The notes: generated by a model from the sequence alone, not told the origin. Shown: positions 1 to 8,892, counted from the stretch's first letter. The stretch: 64,000 nt of DNA from CAIOTO01 sp040389165 (GCA_040389165.1 JAZKAK010000048.1:1-64000), one strand, 5' to 3'. Translations and numbers: made by a program.

Positions 1-27
1 ATAGAGTTGCTTTTCAATAAAATTAGG

Positions 28-372
28 CTAATTTATTGCGTAAAATGGTATTATTGATTTTTCTATAAGCGATGCCGCCGCTAAATAGGGGGCAATATCA
101 TCGACAAGCCCCATATTCTGACCATGAATAATTTTATTCGCTATAATTGCCTTGAAAATTCTCTTTTTTTCTTCTGGGCTGGCAAATTTATTGCTAGGCC
201 TTGATGACAGAACGGCATTAAGTTCACGTGTATCGCCAAAAATCGCTCGATTTAATGGATCTTCGTTATATTTTTGTGCTCGACCAGGATATACCCGATC
301 AACAACATTCATTGAAAATCCATAAGTTGCGAATAAGGCGGTTAAAAGTACCGTGTATACGATTGTTTTCAT
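28..372 (-). CDS. Small exported protein of unknown function
   Basis: Protein of 114 residues that I do not recognise. The first 20 residues form a typical signal peptide (Lys at position 3, a hydrophobic run, then GFS), so export to the periplasm or beyond is inferred. The mature part is basic and mostly helical in appearance, with an AAASLIEKS stretch near the C-terminus and no cysteine. It precedes hemD on the same strand order but is separated from it by about 118 AT-rich bases, so it is probably transcribed alone. One of about a dozen exported unknowns in this window. Confidence 0.6.
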   Translation of the reverse strand: MKTIVYTVLLTALFATYGFSMNVVDRVYPGRAQKYNEDPLNRAIFGDTRELNAVLSSRPSNKFASPEEKKRIFKAIIANKIIHGQNMGLVDDIAPYLAAASLIEKSIIPFYAIN

Positions 373-490
373 AGTTATATATCTTTATTTTAATGTGTTT
401 GAATTATTTTTATATGTTTAATTTTTACATTAAAAGTGTTTACATTTTGTTAACGTTTTTATTTTTTTATTGACAATAATGTATTTATTA

Positions 491-1159
491 TTATTTTGCA
501 AGTGATTCTGTTTCGATGTTCTTCCACCTCATATCACGAATCACTTCAGCAATAGTATCACTCAAACAGAGTGCCGTGATGGACGGTGTGTAATCTAAAA
601 GCCCATGCGCTCTCAGTAAATCCAGCGTCACACGTGCGCTATATTCTGAGTAAAATGTGATAGCAGTTATTTTCCCGTTTTCAAACAATGTAATTGTTTC
701 GTGTGTCCATGCAGCCGTCGGAACGGTTTTATATGTGATATAGGTGTCGACGCGTACGTCAGTCATGTCGCGCAAACCCTGGGCTATATCGATTTTAACA
801 ACTTCGCCGCGTAGATAAGCAAGGTGTTTAAAAGGTGATTGCTTAATGAGTGAAATAAGTTCTCTTCCGCCGGGCTCAACGGGATGAAAAACCGATATGA
901 ATCCAAGCTCGCGTGCTGTGGCGGCTGATGCACTGCCAGCGCAGAAAATGGGTGTATCACGATCTTGTGTCAATGTAGCGAATGATTCCACGCCATTGCC
1001 TGATGTGGTGATGATTGCGTCGTATGTATTGGGGGTAATAGTGACATGTATCGGCATAATCGTTAAAACTGGGTCGATCCACGTTTCAAAGCTCGCCGCC
1101 TGAAGGGCTTGCTCTGTGCGCTTGGCAGCGTCTAACGGGCGTGTAATGAGTATGGTCAT
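491..1159 (-). CDS. hemD: Uroporphyrinogen-III synthase
   Basis: Protein of 222 residues with the HEM4 fold pattern: an N-terminal ITRP start typical of the family, the TTSGNGVESF segment near residues 50-60 and a second Rossmann-like half from about residue 115. It would cyclise hydroxymethylbilane to uroporphyrinogen III in the cytoplasmic haem pathway; hemH lies in the same window at 53 kb. Its start overlaps the holC stop by four bases (ATGA), so it is the last gene of a bamE-holC-hemD unit. Sequence conservation in this family is low, so the call rests on length, the N-terminal motif and overall pattern. Confidence 0.8.
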   Translation of the reverse strand: MTILITRPLDAAKRTEQALQAASFETWIDPVLTIMPIHVTITPNTYDAIITTSGNGVESFATLTQDRDTPIFCAGSASAATARELGFISVFHPVEPGGRELISLIKQSPFKHLAYLRGEVVKIDIAQGLRDMTDVRVDTYITYKTVPTAAWTHETITLFENGKITAITFYSEYSARVTLDLLRAHGLLDYTPSITALCLSDTIAEVIRDMRWKNIETESLAK

Positions 1160-1626
1160 GTTAGTTTATGCCAGCCCTCTTTTGTCTGCTGCCATTGAGT
1201 GATCGTTGCGCCTAGCGCGTTATAGAAATTCAATCGTTCAGCAAAAGAGGTGGTGTCATCAGGTGCGTCAACAATCGTTGCATCAAAGATATCGACGATT
1301 CGATCAAATCCCAAAGACTTAGGGTCACGCACTAGCTGACCATTTGTCACCACACATACGCTTGATTGATTGGGATTCTCTAGCGTCGTTGATAGCCAAA
1401 TAGGCTGCTGATCTTTTGTTTCTTCTGAATCAAGCCGACAGCCATGTGGAACAAATGCAAGTGTTGAATAGGTCCACAGCGATGTATTCAGCTGAGCCAA
1501 TCGTTCATCATTTTCAACCCAAATGAGCGCACGCAGATGTGAGGCGTATATTTTATCAACAATACGCGGTACAACTTTTTCCAAAGGTGTGAGCATCAAT
1601 TGGTAAAAAGAAACCTGCAACGTCAT
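1156..1626 (-). CDS. holC: DNA polymerase III chi subunit
   Basis: Protein of 156 residues matching HolC: the FYQLMLTPLEKVVPRI start, the RALIWVENDERLAQLN segment and LWTY..LAFVPHG around residues 50-62 are family hallmarks. Chi links the clamp-loader psi subunit to single-stranded DNA-binding protein. No holD-like gene is visible here, as is usual outside gammaproteobacteria. It sits two bases after bamE and overlaps hemD by four bases, so translation is probably coupled. The replicative polymerase gene dnaE is elsewhere in this window. Confidence 0.85.
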   Translation of the reverse strand: MTLQVSFYQLMLTPLEKVVPRIVDKIYASHLRALIWVENDERLAQLNTSLWTYSTLAFVPHGCRLDSEETKDQQPIWLSTTLENPNQSSVCVVTNGQLVRDPKSLGFDRIVDIFDATIVDAPDDTTSFAERLNFYNALGATITQWQQTKEGWHKLT

Positions 1627-1628
1627 GT

Positions 1629-2096
1629 TTATTGATTGTTATTTTGTGGAACCGGGCTTTTTGCACTATAGCGTCCAAAGTTTCCAAAGATATCCCGCAT
1701 TACATTGGTTTCGTATCCCGTGCCTATTGTTTTATCAGGATTCATTGAAATAACGGTTTCACCCTCAATTTTTAGGATATCGGCAACAATATTCTTTTCA
1801 TTGAAATAAACCACTACAGTTTGCTGATTTAATGTTTCTGGTTTGAAAAAAGCTGTGGTTGACGTGCGCTTGGTGATGTAAAACCACTTAGAATCGGTGG
1901 ATCCTGGTTCCGATGGGTACAACGATGTTGTGGATGGTGAGCCAAATTTTTCCATTACCGTTTCTTTTGTGTCGGCACCAATCGTTATTTTTTGCAGGTC
2001 AAGCGTTTCATGGTTAAAGCCGCGGTTCTCAACAAAAGGACTGCATGCTGAAATTATGAATGTTGTTAGCATTAATGCCGTGAGTTTTCTCATCAA
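1629..2096 (-). CDS. bamE: Outer-membrane assembly lipoprotein BamE
   Basis: Protein of 155 residues with a lipoprotein signal peptide ending IISAC, so the mature protein should be lipidated at about Cys18. The mature part carries the SmpA/OmlA pattern: an IGADTKETVMEKFGSPS helix-turn (about residues 38-55), a WFYITKR strand and VVVYFNEKN.VADI. BamE is an accessory subunit of the BAM complex that folds outer-membrane beta-barrels, which would include the autotransporter encoded at 28.9 kb. It is the first gene of the bamE-holC-hemD unit. Confidence 0.85.
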   Translation of the reverse strand: MMRKLTALMLTTFIISACSPFVENRGFNHETLDLQKITIGADTKETVMEKFGSPSTTSLYPSEPGSTDSKWFYITKRTSTTAFFKPETLNQQTVVVYFNEKNIVADILKIEGETVISMNPDKTIGTGYETNVMRDIFGNFGRYSAKSPVPQNNNQ

Positions 2097-2242
2097 TTTA
2101 AAGTCATTTCAAATCTAATCATATACCCTTATTTATAAGCACCTTGAGCAAAGTATGAAAGACTATTTTTGTGTCTGATGGATAAAATTTACGTTTAATG
2201 GATGAAAAATGAAAAATTAGCGTTAATTCACAGTTGCAGAGC

Positions 2243-2271
2243 TTGACGAGTGGGGGTGCAAAAACTATTCT
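2243..2271 (+). promoter_or_regulatory. Candidate sigma-70 promoter of hpf
   Basis: TTGACG (2243-2248) and TATTCT (2266-2271) are separated by exactly 17 bases and lie about 33 bases upstream of the hpf start codon. The -35 matches five of six consensus bases and the -10 four of six. An inference from sequence only. Confidence 0.4.
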
Positions 2272-2304
2272 TATTAGTTGAGTAGTATGAAAGGGACATG
2301 ATTT

Positions 2305-2877
2305 ATGTCAATTACAATCACAGGTAAACAAATGGATATTGGTGATGGCTTGAAAGAGTTTATCAATACCGAAATTGAAACTGTTATTACCCGTTATATG
2401 GGCGAGGCGCATGATGCAACCATTACGATGACGAAAGATGCGCATCATCAATTTAAAACGGACATCACGTTGCATGTGGGTCGTAGTTTTCTTGTGCATT
2501 GCACGGGGAGCGATTCTGATCCTCATAAAAGTGTTTCTGCTGCTATTACAAAGTTGGAATCACAAGTTCGTCGCTATAAAACGCGTCTTCGTGATAAAAA
2601 GCGTCAAGGTGCTGATCATGAGCAGAGGTCAGAGCTGGTTCAAAAGTTTGTCATTAAGCCTCAAGAGGAAGATACGCACGATGATAATCCATTGATCATC
2701 GCGGAATCGACCAGTGAAATTCATACTTTAAGTGTTGGCGATGCCGTCATGCGTATGGATTTATCATCTATGCCCGTTGTTATTTTTAGAAATGCAGCGA
2801 ATGGCGAGATGAACGTTGTATTTAGGCGTACCGATGGCCATGTGGGGTGGATTGATCCAAGCCGTAAGCTTGCATAA
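2305..2877 (+). CDS. hpf: Ribosome hibernation promoting factor, long form
   Basis: Protein of 190 residues with two parts: an N-terminal S30AE/HPF domain (about 1-100; starts SITITGKQMDIGDGL, followed by the basic helix RRYKTRLRDKKRQ) and a C-terminal dimerisation domain (about 130-190; VMRMDLSSMPVVIFRN and VVFRRTDGHVGWIDP). Long HPF pairs ribosomes into inactive 100S dimers under stress. Monocistronic, with a promoter-like site just upstream. In many proteobacteria hpf lies next to rpoN and ptsN; neither is present here. Confidence 0.93.
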   Translation: MSITITGKQMDIGDGLKEFINTEIETVITRYMGEAHDATITMTKDAHHQFKTDITLHVGRSFLVHCTGSDSDPHKSVSAAITKLESQVRRYKTRLRDKKRQGADHEQRSELVQKFVIKPQEEDTHDDNPLIIAESTSEIHTLSVGDAVMRMDLSSMPVVIFRNAANGEMNVVFRRTDGHVGWIDPSRKLA

Positions 2878-3105
2878 ATAGAGATATTAGTCGAGTAGAG
2901 AAGGTTGAATATTCCGTCTTTTCTGCTCAGCTTACTTCGCGGATATTGATGCAATTTATTGTCGTTGCGATAAAGTTTACACTTTCGCAGTCATCCATCT
3001 GTTTTTCCCGGATGACCACACCCTTCGGGGATAACTATGACGGTAGGAATTAAGGAAATAACGGAAGGCGGGGACAATTAGTTTGTTGATTTGTCAAAAA
3101 AACTG

Positions 3106-3134
3106 TTGACTCCATTCCTAAATCACACTATAAA
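3106..3134 (+). promoter_or_regulatory. Promoter of tRNA-Asp
   Basis: TTGACT (3106-3111), a 17-base spacer and TATAAA (3129-3134) precede the tRNA by about 22 bases. This is one of the best sigma-70 matches in the window. Confidence 0.7.
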
Positions 3135-3155
3135 AAGACTACATTGTTTCGATGT

Positions 3156-3232
<77 letters not shown>

Positions 3233-3377
3233 TTTTATCCCCCACGAATCAATGTTTTAAAAAAATCACGAATCACTGCTTAATGACTAATCTCAAACAA
3301 TAGAAGTTTCGCATGAATTAATGCTTTAAGGCTAATTCTTCTGAAAATCAGTTTTCTCTAAAATCAGTAAAAAATCC

Positions 3378-3809
3378 ATGCTTTTTTTTGATATCGCCTT
3401 TGCGCAGGCCCAACTCGCTTTTTTAAATGACGAAGTTCCTGTTGGTGCTGTTATTGTGAAAGACGGCGTCGTCATTGCTATGCAAGCGAATAGAATGCGC
3501 CAAAGCCATGACGCAACTGCGCATGCAGAGATGCTCTGCCTTCGTGAGGCCTGTCAAATACTCAAAACACAGCAGCTCGCCGATTGTGACGTGTACGTAA
3601 CGTTAGAGCCTTGCCCTATGTGTGCTGGCGCCATTGCAAATGCACGTATTCGCCGCGTTTTCTTTGGGGCGTACGATGAAAAGGGCGGCGGCGTTGATCA
3701 TGGTGCGCGTGTTTTTCAGCATACATTGCATAAACCAGAAGTTATTGGCGGTGTGAATGAAAGTCTTTGCGGGCAATTGATGAGCGATTTTTTTAAACAG
3801 AAGCGATGA
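3378..3809 (+). CDS. tadA: tRNA-specific adenosine deaminase
   Basis: Protein of 143 residues of the cytidine/deoxycytidylate deaminase fold. The zinc site is complete: HAE at 49-51 (His ligand and catalytic Glu) and PCPMC at 78-82 (two Cys ligands). The GEVPVGAVIV-like strand near residues 18-28 (here DEVPVGAVIV) is typical of TadA, which converts A34 of tRNA-Arg(ACG) to inosine. The C-terminal region ends in the short helical tail usual for the family. The protein starts very close to the domain, so the chosen start gives a slightly short N-terminus. Confidence 0.9.
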   Translation: MLFFDIAFAQAQLAFLNDEVPVGAVIVKDGVVIAMQANRMRQSHDATAHAEMLCLREACQILKTQQLADCDVYVTLEPCPMCAGAIANARIRRVFFGAYDEKGGGVDHGARVFQHTLHKPEVIGGVNESLCGQLMSDFFKQKR

Positions 3810-3927
3810 ATTATACGTGCGTAAGGCAAATCATAGCGTCTAACGCGATGGAAGTTATTTCAACGAAGGCGTATTCATGCTATCTATTAATTAGTTAAGA
3901 TCAAATGCATTCTGATACATATTATTT

Positions 3928-4956
3928 ATGAAATTTTCCCCTCTCACACAACGTCGCTTTGCGCAATTTCGATCGAATGGCCGAGGCTTTTGGTCGTTTT
4001 GGTTATTCCTTATTTTGTTCTTCGTCACGCTAGGCGCGGAATTTATTGCGAATGAGCGCCCTTTGGTCGTGTGTTACAAAAGTCAATTTTATTGTCCGAT
4101 ATTCAAGAATTATCCCGAAACAACGTTTGGCGGCACATTTGAAACCAACACAAATTATCGTGATAATTTTGTAAAGGAATTGATCAAGAAGGATGGCTGG
4201 ATGATTTTCCCGCCGATTCCGTATAGTGCTTCAACAGTAAACTATAACTTATCGGTGCCGGCCCCAGCCCCACCTTCAAGCGACAACTGGTTCGGGACAG
4301 ACGATCAAGGACGTGATGTGCTGGCAAGATTGCTCTATGGGTACCGTATTTCCATTTTATTCGGTCTTTGTTTGACGTTTTTCTCAGGGGTTATTGGTGT
4401 ATTCATGGGGGCGATGCAGGGCTACTTTGGTGGTCGATTTGATATGATTACGCAACGTATTACCGAGATATGGGCTGGATTGCCGATCCTCTATTTGTTA
4501 ATGATTTTGTCCAGCATGATAGAGCCAGGTTTTGGTTGGCTTTTAGGGATTATGTTGCTTTTTGGTTGGATGATGCTGTCGAGCGTGGTACGCGCCGAAT
4601 TCTTTCGAACGCGATCGCTTGATTATGTGCGTGCTGCAGAGGCGCTAGGTGTGCCAACATTTCGTATTATCGTGCGGCATATTTTGCCAAATGCCATGGT
4701 GGCAACAATTACCTATTTGCCTTTCATGTTGAATACGTCAATTAGCACGTTGACGGCGCTTGATTTTCTTGGATTTGGATTGCCTCCGGGTTCAGCATCT
4801 CTTGGTGAGTTGATCACGCAAGGAAAGAATAATATTCATACGCCTTGGTTGGGGATCACAGCTTTCTTTTCAACTGCTTTTTTACTGAGTCTTCTTGTCT
4901 TTATCGGCGAGGCGGTTAGAGATGCATTTGATCCGCGAAAGACGGCTGTTCGTTAG
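3928..4956 (+). CDS. yejE: ABC transporter permease, YejE type
   Basis: Protein of 342 residues matching YejE, the inner-membrane permease of an oligopeptide/microcin C-type importer. It has an N-terminal membrane helix (about 22-42), a long periplasmic loop that contains YCPIFKNYPETTFGG and the WFGTDDQGRDVLARLLYG motif (about 121-138), then five membrane helices with the cytoplasmic EAA loop ...RAAEALGVPTFRIIVRHILPNA. The usual partners yejA (binding protein), yejB (second permease) and yejF (ATPase) are absent on both sides, so this subunit is encoded alone here. It starts about 120 bases after tadA. Confidence 0.85.
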   Translation: MKFSPLTQRRFAQFRSNGRGFWSFWLFLILFFVTLGAEFIANERPLVVCYKSQFYCPIFKNYPETTFGGTFETNTNYRDNFVKELIKKDGWMIFPPIPYSASTVNYNLSVPAPAPPSSDNWFGTDDQGRDVLARLLYGYRISILFGLCLTFFSGVIGVFMGAMQGYFGGRFDMITQRITEIWAGLPILYLLMILSSMIEPGFGWLLGIMLLFGWMMLSSVVRAEFFRTRSLDYVRAAEALGVPTFRIIVRHILPNAMVATITYLPFMLNTSISTLTALDFLGFGLPPGSASLGELITQGKNNIHTPWLGITAFFSTAFLLSLLVFIGEAVRDAFDPRKTAVR

Positions 4957-5089
4957 AGCATTCTTTTATTTAATTGAATGTAACTTAGTACGAATAAATT
5001 ATGAATATTAAAATATTCACACCTATTAACTAAATCTTAATATTTAACTGTTTTTATATAAACATATGATTTCCTTTTTTGGAGTATGT

Positions 5090-5794
5090 ATGTTTGCTAT
5101 GCATAGATTGAAATTTTTATTATGTGCGTGCGTGTTTATATTGGGTGCAAATGCATCATCTTTTTGTGCTGGTGTATATGCTGGCGAACTTGTTTTTTCC
5201 GAAGCTGAAATAACTTCGTTGTTCAGACGGGCTGAAATCGATGCTCACAATGAATCTTTAAGATCATCAGATCGGGATTTGAGTACTAATCTTCATATAA
5301 ATGGGGATAAATTAAATACCTCAGCGTTACGTATAACTTATCTTAATAAGCATCAAGCAATTTTATCTGATTGCCATGCTCGGCTTGTGCCAATATTGGC
5401 AGAAATTTCTCTGCGTCAATTTGATGAGAATGTGCACGCACTTGACCCTCACGTTGTGGCAAATCTAGATAATTTATTGAATATTGCGCAATCGCTTGAT
5501 ATGGGAAGAAACGTTCCACTAACCGAAGCAAATGGGCTTGTGAGAAGCTTTGGTATTGTGTCAGATGTTCATTTGAATCAATTATGCGCTGGGTTTGATG
5601 CACGCCATAGTGAATTATTTTCACGTGTAGCAACGTTGGCGCATGATCTTGATGTTCAAAGAGAGTCTAATATTGGAATTGATCAGTTAATCACAATAAC
5701 AGATAATTGGACAACGCAGGGCGGTTGCTTTCAAGGTAGACGTAATCGTTTGTATGTAGCATTAGCATCGATGATGGCAAATATTGGGGTGTAA
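5090..5794 (+). CDS. Exported protein of unknown function
   Basis: Protein of 234 residues. I chose the ATG at 5090 because GGAG lies five bases upstream; an in-frame ATG at 5066 would add eight residues but lacks a ribosome binding site. A signal peptide (MHRLKFLLCACVFILGANASSFC) is clear. The mature part is mostly helical with three conserved-looking cysteines and no domain I recognise. Its TAA stop codon is fused to a 125-base palindromic repeat (family B). Neighbours are yejE and mlaA; no functional link is evident. Confidence 0.6.
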   Translation: MFAMHRLKFLLCACVFILGANASSFCAGVYAGELVFSEAEITSLFRRAEIDAHNESLRSSDRDLSTNLHINGDKLNTSALRITYLNKHQAILSDCHARLVPILAEISLRQFDENVHALDPHVVANLDNLLNIAQSLDMGRNVPLTEANGLVRSFGIVSDVHLNQLCAGFDARHSELFSRVATLAHDLDVQRESNIGIDQLITITDNWTTQGGCFQGRRNRLYVALASMMANIGV

Positions 5795-5918
5795 TACCAA
5801 TTTCACTAACTTTCGATTAGTATAGCCTACTGCGATATCTGCGCTGCTCGCATACTTCAGTATGTTCCGCTGCTCCAATCTTGCAGTCTTTCTACTCGAA
5901 GCTTTTTGAAAATGGTAT
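5794..5918. repeat. Family B palindromic element, intact copy
   Basis: A 125-base element with inverted ends (ATACCAATTT... and ...AAAATGGTAT). Its first base is the last A of the upstream gene's TAA stop codon, giving TAATACC. The centre (CTGCGCTGCTCGCATACTTC and TCCGCTGCTC.AATCTTG) is shared with the copy at 27.6 kb. It occupies half of the gap between the exported protein and mlaA. Confidence 0.8.
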
Positions 5919-6051
5919 AAGCAAAAGATGTGCATGAGGCATCACACGCGTACACTGGCCAGGTAAATTGGTAATCCCTTATTGCTATTGCTAAAAATGA
6001 GATAAGCATCACTAATTGCTTTTGTTTTGCAATGCATTCTTGTAGTATTTT

Positions 6052-6897
6052 ATGGAAATTACAAGAAGTTTGATGAAATCTATGAATTGCCTTTTATTAC
6101 TCGTGCGAATGAGTTGCGTGCTGTTGTTAGCCCACGTATGTCTTGTCGATGTTGTGCATGCACAAAAGCAGGAAATATCAAAAAAGTCTGGATTTATTGA
6201 TGAAGCGTTTGATGACGAAGATGATGGTGTTCTGGATGAACCTGATCCTCTTGAGCCTCTTAACCGTGTAACATTTGGTTTTAACCGTATTATTGATGGA
6301 TTGTTGTTAAAGCCTATAGCGACTCTTTACGATACAACTGTGCATGAGACGGGTAAGGTTGGTGCTCTAAATGTTGTGGATAATGCGTTTGCTCCGGTTG
6401 TATTTATTAATCATACTCTGCAGGGCGAGGGCGAGAAAGCATGTCGAACGGTTTTTCGCTTTGTCATTAACACAACAATTGGCTTTCTGGGGCTTGTGGA
6501 CGTTGCGTCGGAAATGGGATTGCCAAAAGAACCAACGACCATGAATGAAACGTTTGCAACATGGGGGGTTGGAACGGGGCTTTATATAGTGCTGCCACTC
6601 CTTGGGCCATCATCCTTCCGTGATGCGACGGGTAAGTTGGGTGAGTATTATTCGAATCCATTATACTATATTGTCAATAACAAACATCGCACACACAATC
6701 ATCATAGGCAGCAGGCGTATATCCTGAAAGTCTTGTATGGCTTGGATGCAATCGATCGTCGTCGTCAAGTGCTGGTTGGCTTGCGCGATTTAGAGCGTAT
6801 GTCGAGTGATTTTTATGTAGGCATGCGCAGTGTGTACTTTCAAAAACAGGAAGCTATGCAAAAGCAAATAGCTGCGCGTAAACAGAAAGCGAAGTGA
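6052..6897 (+). CDS. mlaA: MlaA/VacJ family lipid-asymmetry protein
   Basis: Protein of 281 residues with the MlaA core: DPLEPLNRVTFGFNR near residues 65-80, then TFATWGVGTGLYIVLPLLGPSSFRDATG (about 168-195). In E. coli MlaA removes mislocalised phospholipid from the outer leaflet of the outer membrane and passes it to MlaC. A signal peptide is present (cleavage after VVHA), but there is no lipobox cysteine, so unlike the E. coli protein this one appears not to be a lipoprotein. An acidic linker (DEAFDDEDDGVLDEPD) follows the signal. The alternative ATG at 6073 removes seven residues. No mlaBCDEF genes are nearby. Converges on nuoD. Confidence 0.88.
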   Translation: MEITRSLMKSMNCLLLLVRMSCVLLLAHVCLVDVVHAQKQEISKKSGFIDEAFDDEDDGVLDEPDPLEPLNRVTFGFNRIIDGLLLKPIATLYDTTVHETGKVGALNVVDNAFAPVVFINHTLQGEGEKACRTVFRFVINTTIGFLGLVDVASEMGLPKEPTTMNETFATWGVGTGLYIVLPLLGPSSFRDATGKLGEYYSNPLYYIVNNKHRTHNHHRQQAYILKVLYGLDAIDRRRQVLVGLRDLERMSSDFYVGMRSVYFQKQEAMQKQIAARKQKAK

Positions 6898-6981
6898 TGG
6901 GGGGGATGAAAACTCGAAGGCTGTTTTCGAAATTTCATGGAAATCGCCAGCAAGCATTTTTGATTTAAATAATAGCTGCTC

Positions 6982-8151
6982 TTAACGATCAATCTCGCCA
7001 AACACAATATCCATTGACCCAATAATCGCGACTGTGTCAGCTAAGAAATGCCCTTTTACGAGAAAATCCGTTGCTTGCAAAAAGGCAAAGCCAGGCGTTC
7101 GAATTTTGCATCGGTACGGCTTATTACTGCCATCGGCAACTAGGTACACACCGAACTCGCCTTTGGGCGCCTCGACTGCTGTATACACTTCACCTGCGGG
7201 CACATGGAACCCTTCGGTATAGAGCTTGAAATGGTGAATCATAGCTTCCATCGATTGCTTCATGGCTTCGCGCTTTGGGGGCACAACCTTGGCACAATCG
7301 GCTAACACAGGGCCATACGGCATGCCATCAAGGCACTGCTGGACAAGACGCACACTTTGACGCATTTCCTCTACTCGCACCAAATACCGATCATAACAAT
7401 CGCCATTGCGCCCAATAGGCACGTCAAACTTTAGTTGATCATAAATTTCATACGGCTGCGATTTACGCAAATCCCATGGCACAGAGCTGGCGCGCAACAT
7501 TGGGCCAGATAAGCCCCATTTCAAGGCATCTTGTGGTGATATCACCCCAATATCAACCGTGCGTTGCTTGAAAATTCGATTGTCCGTGAGCATTGTTTCA
7601 ACGTCATCAATGATTTTTGGAAATCGCTTTGTAAACACGCCAATTTCAGCAAGCAAGCCATCCGGTAAATCCTGATGCACGCCGCCGGGGCGAATATATG
7701 CGCTATGCAGTCTGGCACCTGATACTTTTTCGTAAAAGCCCATCAAGGTTTCGCGTTCTTCGAATACCCACAAAAATGGCGTCATGGCACCAACGTCCAA
7801 GGCGAATGTTGCGATATTCAGCAAATGATTTGCAATACGCGAGAGTTCTGAAAACATGACGCGAATATATTGCGCACGAATGGGGACAGCAAGCCCAAGC
7901 AGTTTTTCAATGCCCAGCACAAACGCATGTTCTTGATTCATGGGCGATACGTAATCAAGCCGATCAAAATAGGGAATCGCCTGCAGGTATGTTTTATTTT
8001 CAATCAGCTTTTCTGTGCCACGATGCAAAAATCCGATATGCGGATCTGCACGCTGAACAACTTCACCTTCGAGCTCCATCACAAGGCGGAGCACGCCATG
8101 TGCTGCTGGGTGTTGCGGGCCAAAATTAAGTGTATAGGTTTGCTGGGTCAT
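6982..8151 (-). CDS. nuoD: NADH-quinone oxidoreductase subunit D
   Basis: Complete 389-residue NuoD (49 kDa subunit of complex I): LNFGPQHPAAHGVLRLV near the N-terminus, HIGFLHRGTEKL, PYFDRLDYVSPM and the C-terminal DIVFGEIDR end are all family signatures. The protein lies at the quinone-binding site of the peripheral arm. It overlaps nuoC by four bases (ATGA), so the two are co-translated, but no nuoA, nuoB or nuoE is on either side. A MidA/NDUFAF7-type methyltransferase, whose mitochondrial homologue methylates the equivalent subunit, is encoded at 15.3 kb. Confidence 0.97.
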   Translation of the reverse strand: MTQQTYTLNFGPQHPAAHGVLRLVMELEGEVVQRADPHIGFLHRGTEKLIENKTYLQAIPYFDRLDYVSPMNQEHAFVLGIEKLLGLAVPIRAQYIRVMFSELSRIANHLLNIATFALDVGAMTPFLWVFEERETLMGFYEKVSGARLHSAYIRPGGVHQDLPDGLLAEIGVFTKRFPKIIDDVETMLTDNRIFKQRTVDIGVISPQDALKWGLSGPMLRASSVPWDLRKSQPYEIYDQLKFDVPIGRNGDCYDRYLVRVEEMRQSVRLVQQCLDGMPYGPVLADCAKVVPPKREAMKQSMEAMIHHFKLYTEGFHVPAGEVYTAVEAPKGEFGVYLVADGSNKPYRCKIRTPGFAFLQATDFLVKGHFLADTVAIIGSMDIVFGEIDR

Positions 8152-8789
8152 ATATCCCCCTTGGTGACGGCGGTGGGTGTTGCGAGTGAGACGGGCATTT
8201 CAGGTGGCAGTTTATTTCCAAGCGTCCCTTCCCATGGACTGAGAAAGTCAAAGCTGCGATATTCCTGTTGCAACTTCACAGGCTCATAGACAACGCGGCA
8301 CTCCTTCTCGCAATAGCGTACCTGCGTATAGCCTGTTACCGGAAAATCTTTTCGTAACGGGTGCCCTGAAAAATTATAATCCGTTAAAATACGTCGGAGA
8401 TCGGGATGTTCTGAAAAAGGAATGCCGAATAAATCCCAAACTTCGCGTTCATACCAGTTGGCACAGTTAAAGACTTGCGTTGTGCTGGGCACGGATGAGC
8501 CTTCTTCGACGTTAATTTTAATGCGAAGTCGTATGTTCTGTGAAAGGCTTAATAGGTGATAAACTACTTCAAATCGTTGTGTTCGTCCGGGATAGTCAAC
8601 GGCCGTAATATCCATGAGCTGTTTGAATTCACAACTATGGTGATCACTTAAAATGGTTAACACCCGTATAATTGATGCGGGATACACAACGAGTGTTACC
8701 TCACTCAACTGGTGATGCACAGCTATTAAATCAGGCCCAAGAATTTCCCTAAGCACCGAGGAGAGTTGATCAAAACGAACGACGTCCAT
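8148..8789 (-). CDS. nuoC: NADH-quinone oxidoreductase subunit C
   Basis: Protein of 213 residues, the 30 kDa subunit of complex I. The family signature is intact: NWYEREVWDLFGIPFSEHPDLRRILTDYNFSGHPLRKDFP (about residues 110-150), followed by GYTQVRYCEKECRVVYEPVKL. The start has a good AAGGT site nine bases upstream. First gene of a two-gene nuoC-nuoD unit; the stretch before it (8790-8933) holds only the terminator of the preceding gene, so a promoter must lie within about 100 bases. Confidence 0.97.
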   Translation of the reverse strand: MDVVRFDQLSSVLREILGPDLIAVHHQLSEVTLVVYPASIIRVLTILSDHHSCEFKQLMDITAVDYPGRTQRFEVVYHLLSLSQNIRLRIKINVEEGSSVPSTTQVFNCANWYEREVWDLFGIPFSEHPDLRRILTDYNFSGHPLRKDFPVTGYTQVRYCEKECRVVYEPVKLQQEYRSFDFLSPWEGTLGNKLPPEMPVSLATPTAVTKGDI

Positions 8790-8892
8790 GTGAATTTACC
8801 TTTTATATACATGAATAGTATACGGCGCGCGCGAGAGTTTGGGAATGGGTTAGTTTGTGGGTGATCGTCAATGGAGTATCTGAGTGCTTCAT

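Noticed and set aside
2941..3100. Hairpin-like GATGACC...GGGGAT sequence between hpf and tRNA-Asp as another palindromic element
   Set aside because: Arms match too weakly to the defined repeat families to support a call.
6052..6897. MlaA as a lipoprotein
   Set aside because: No lipobox cysteine follows the signal peptide; cleavage after VVHA is more likely.
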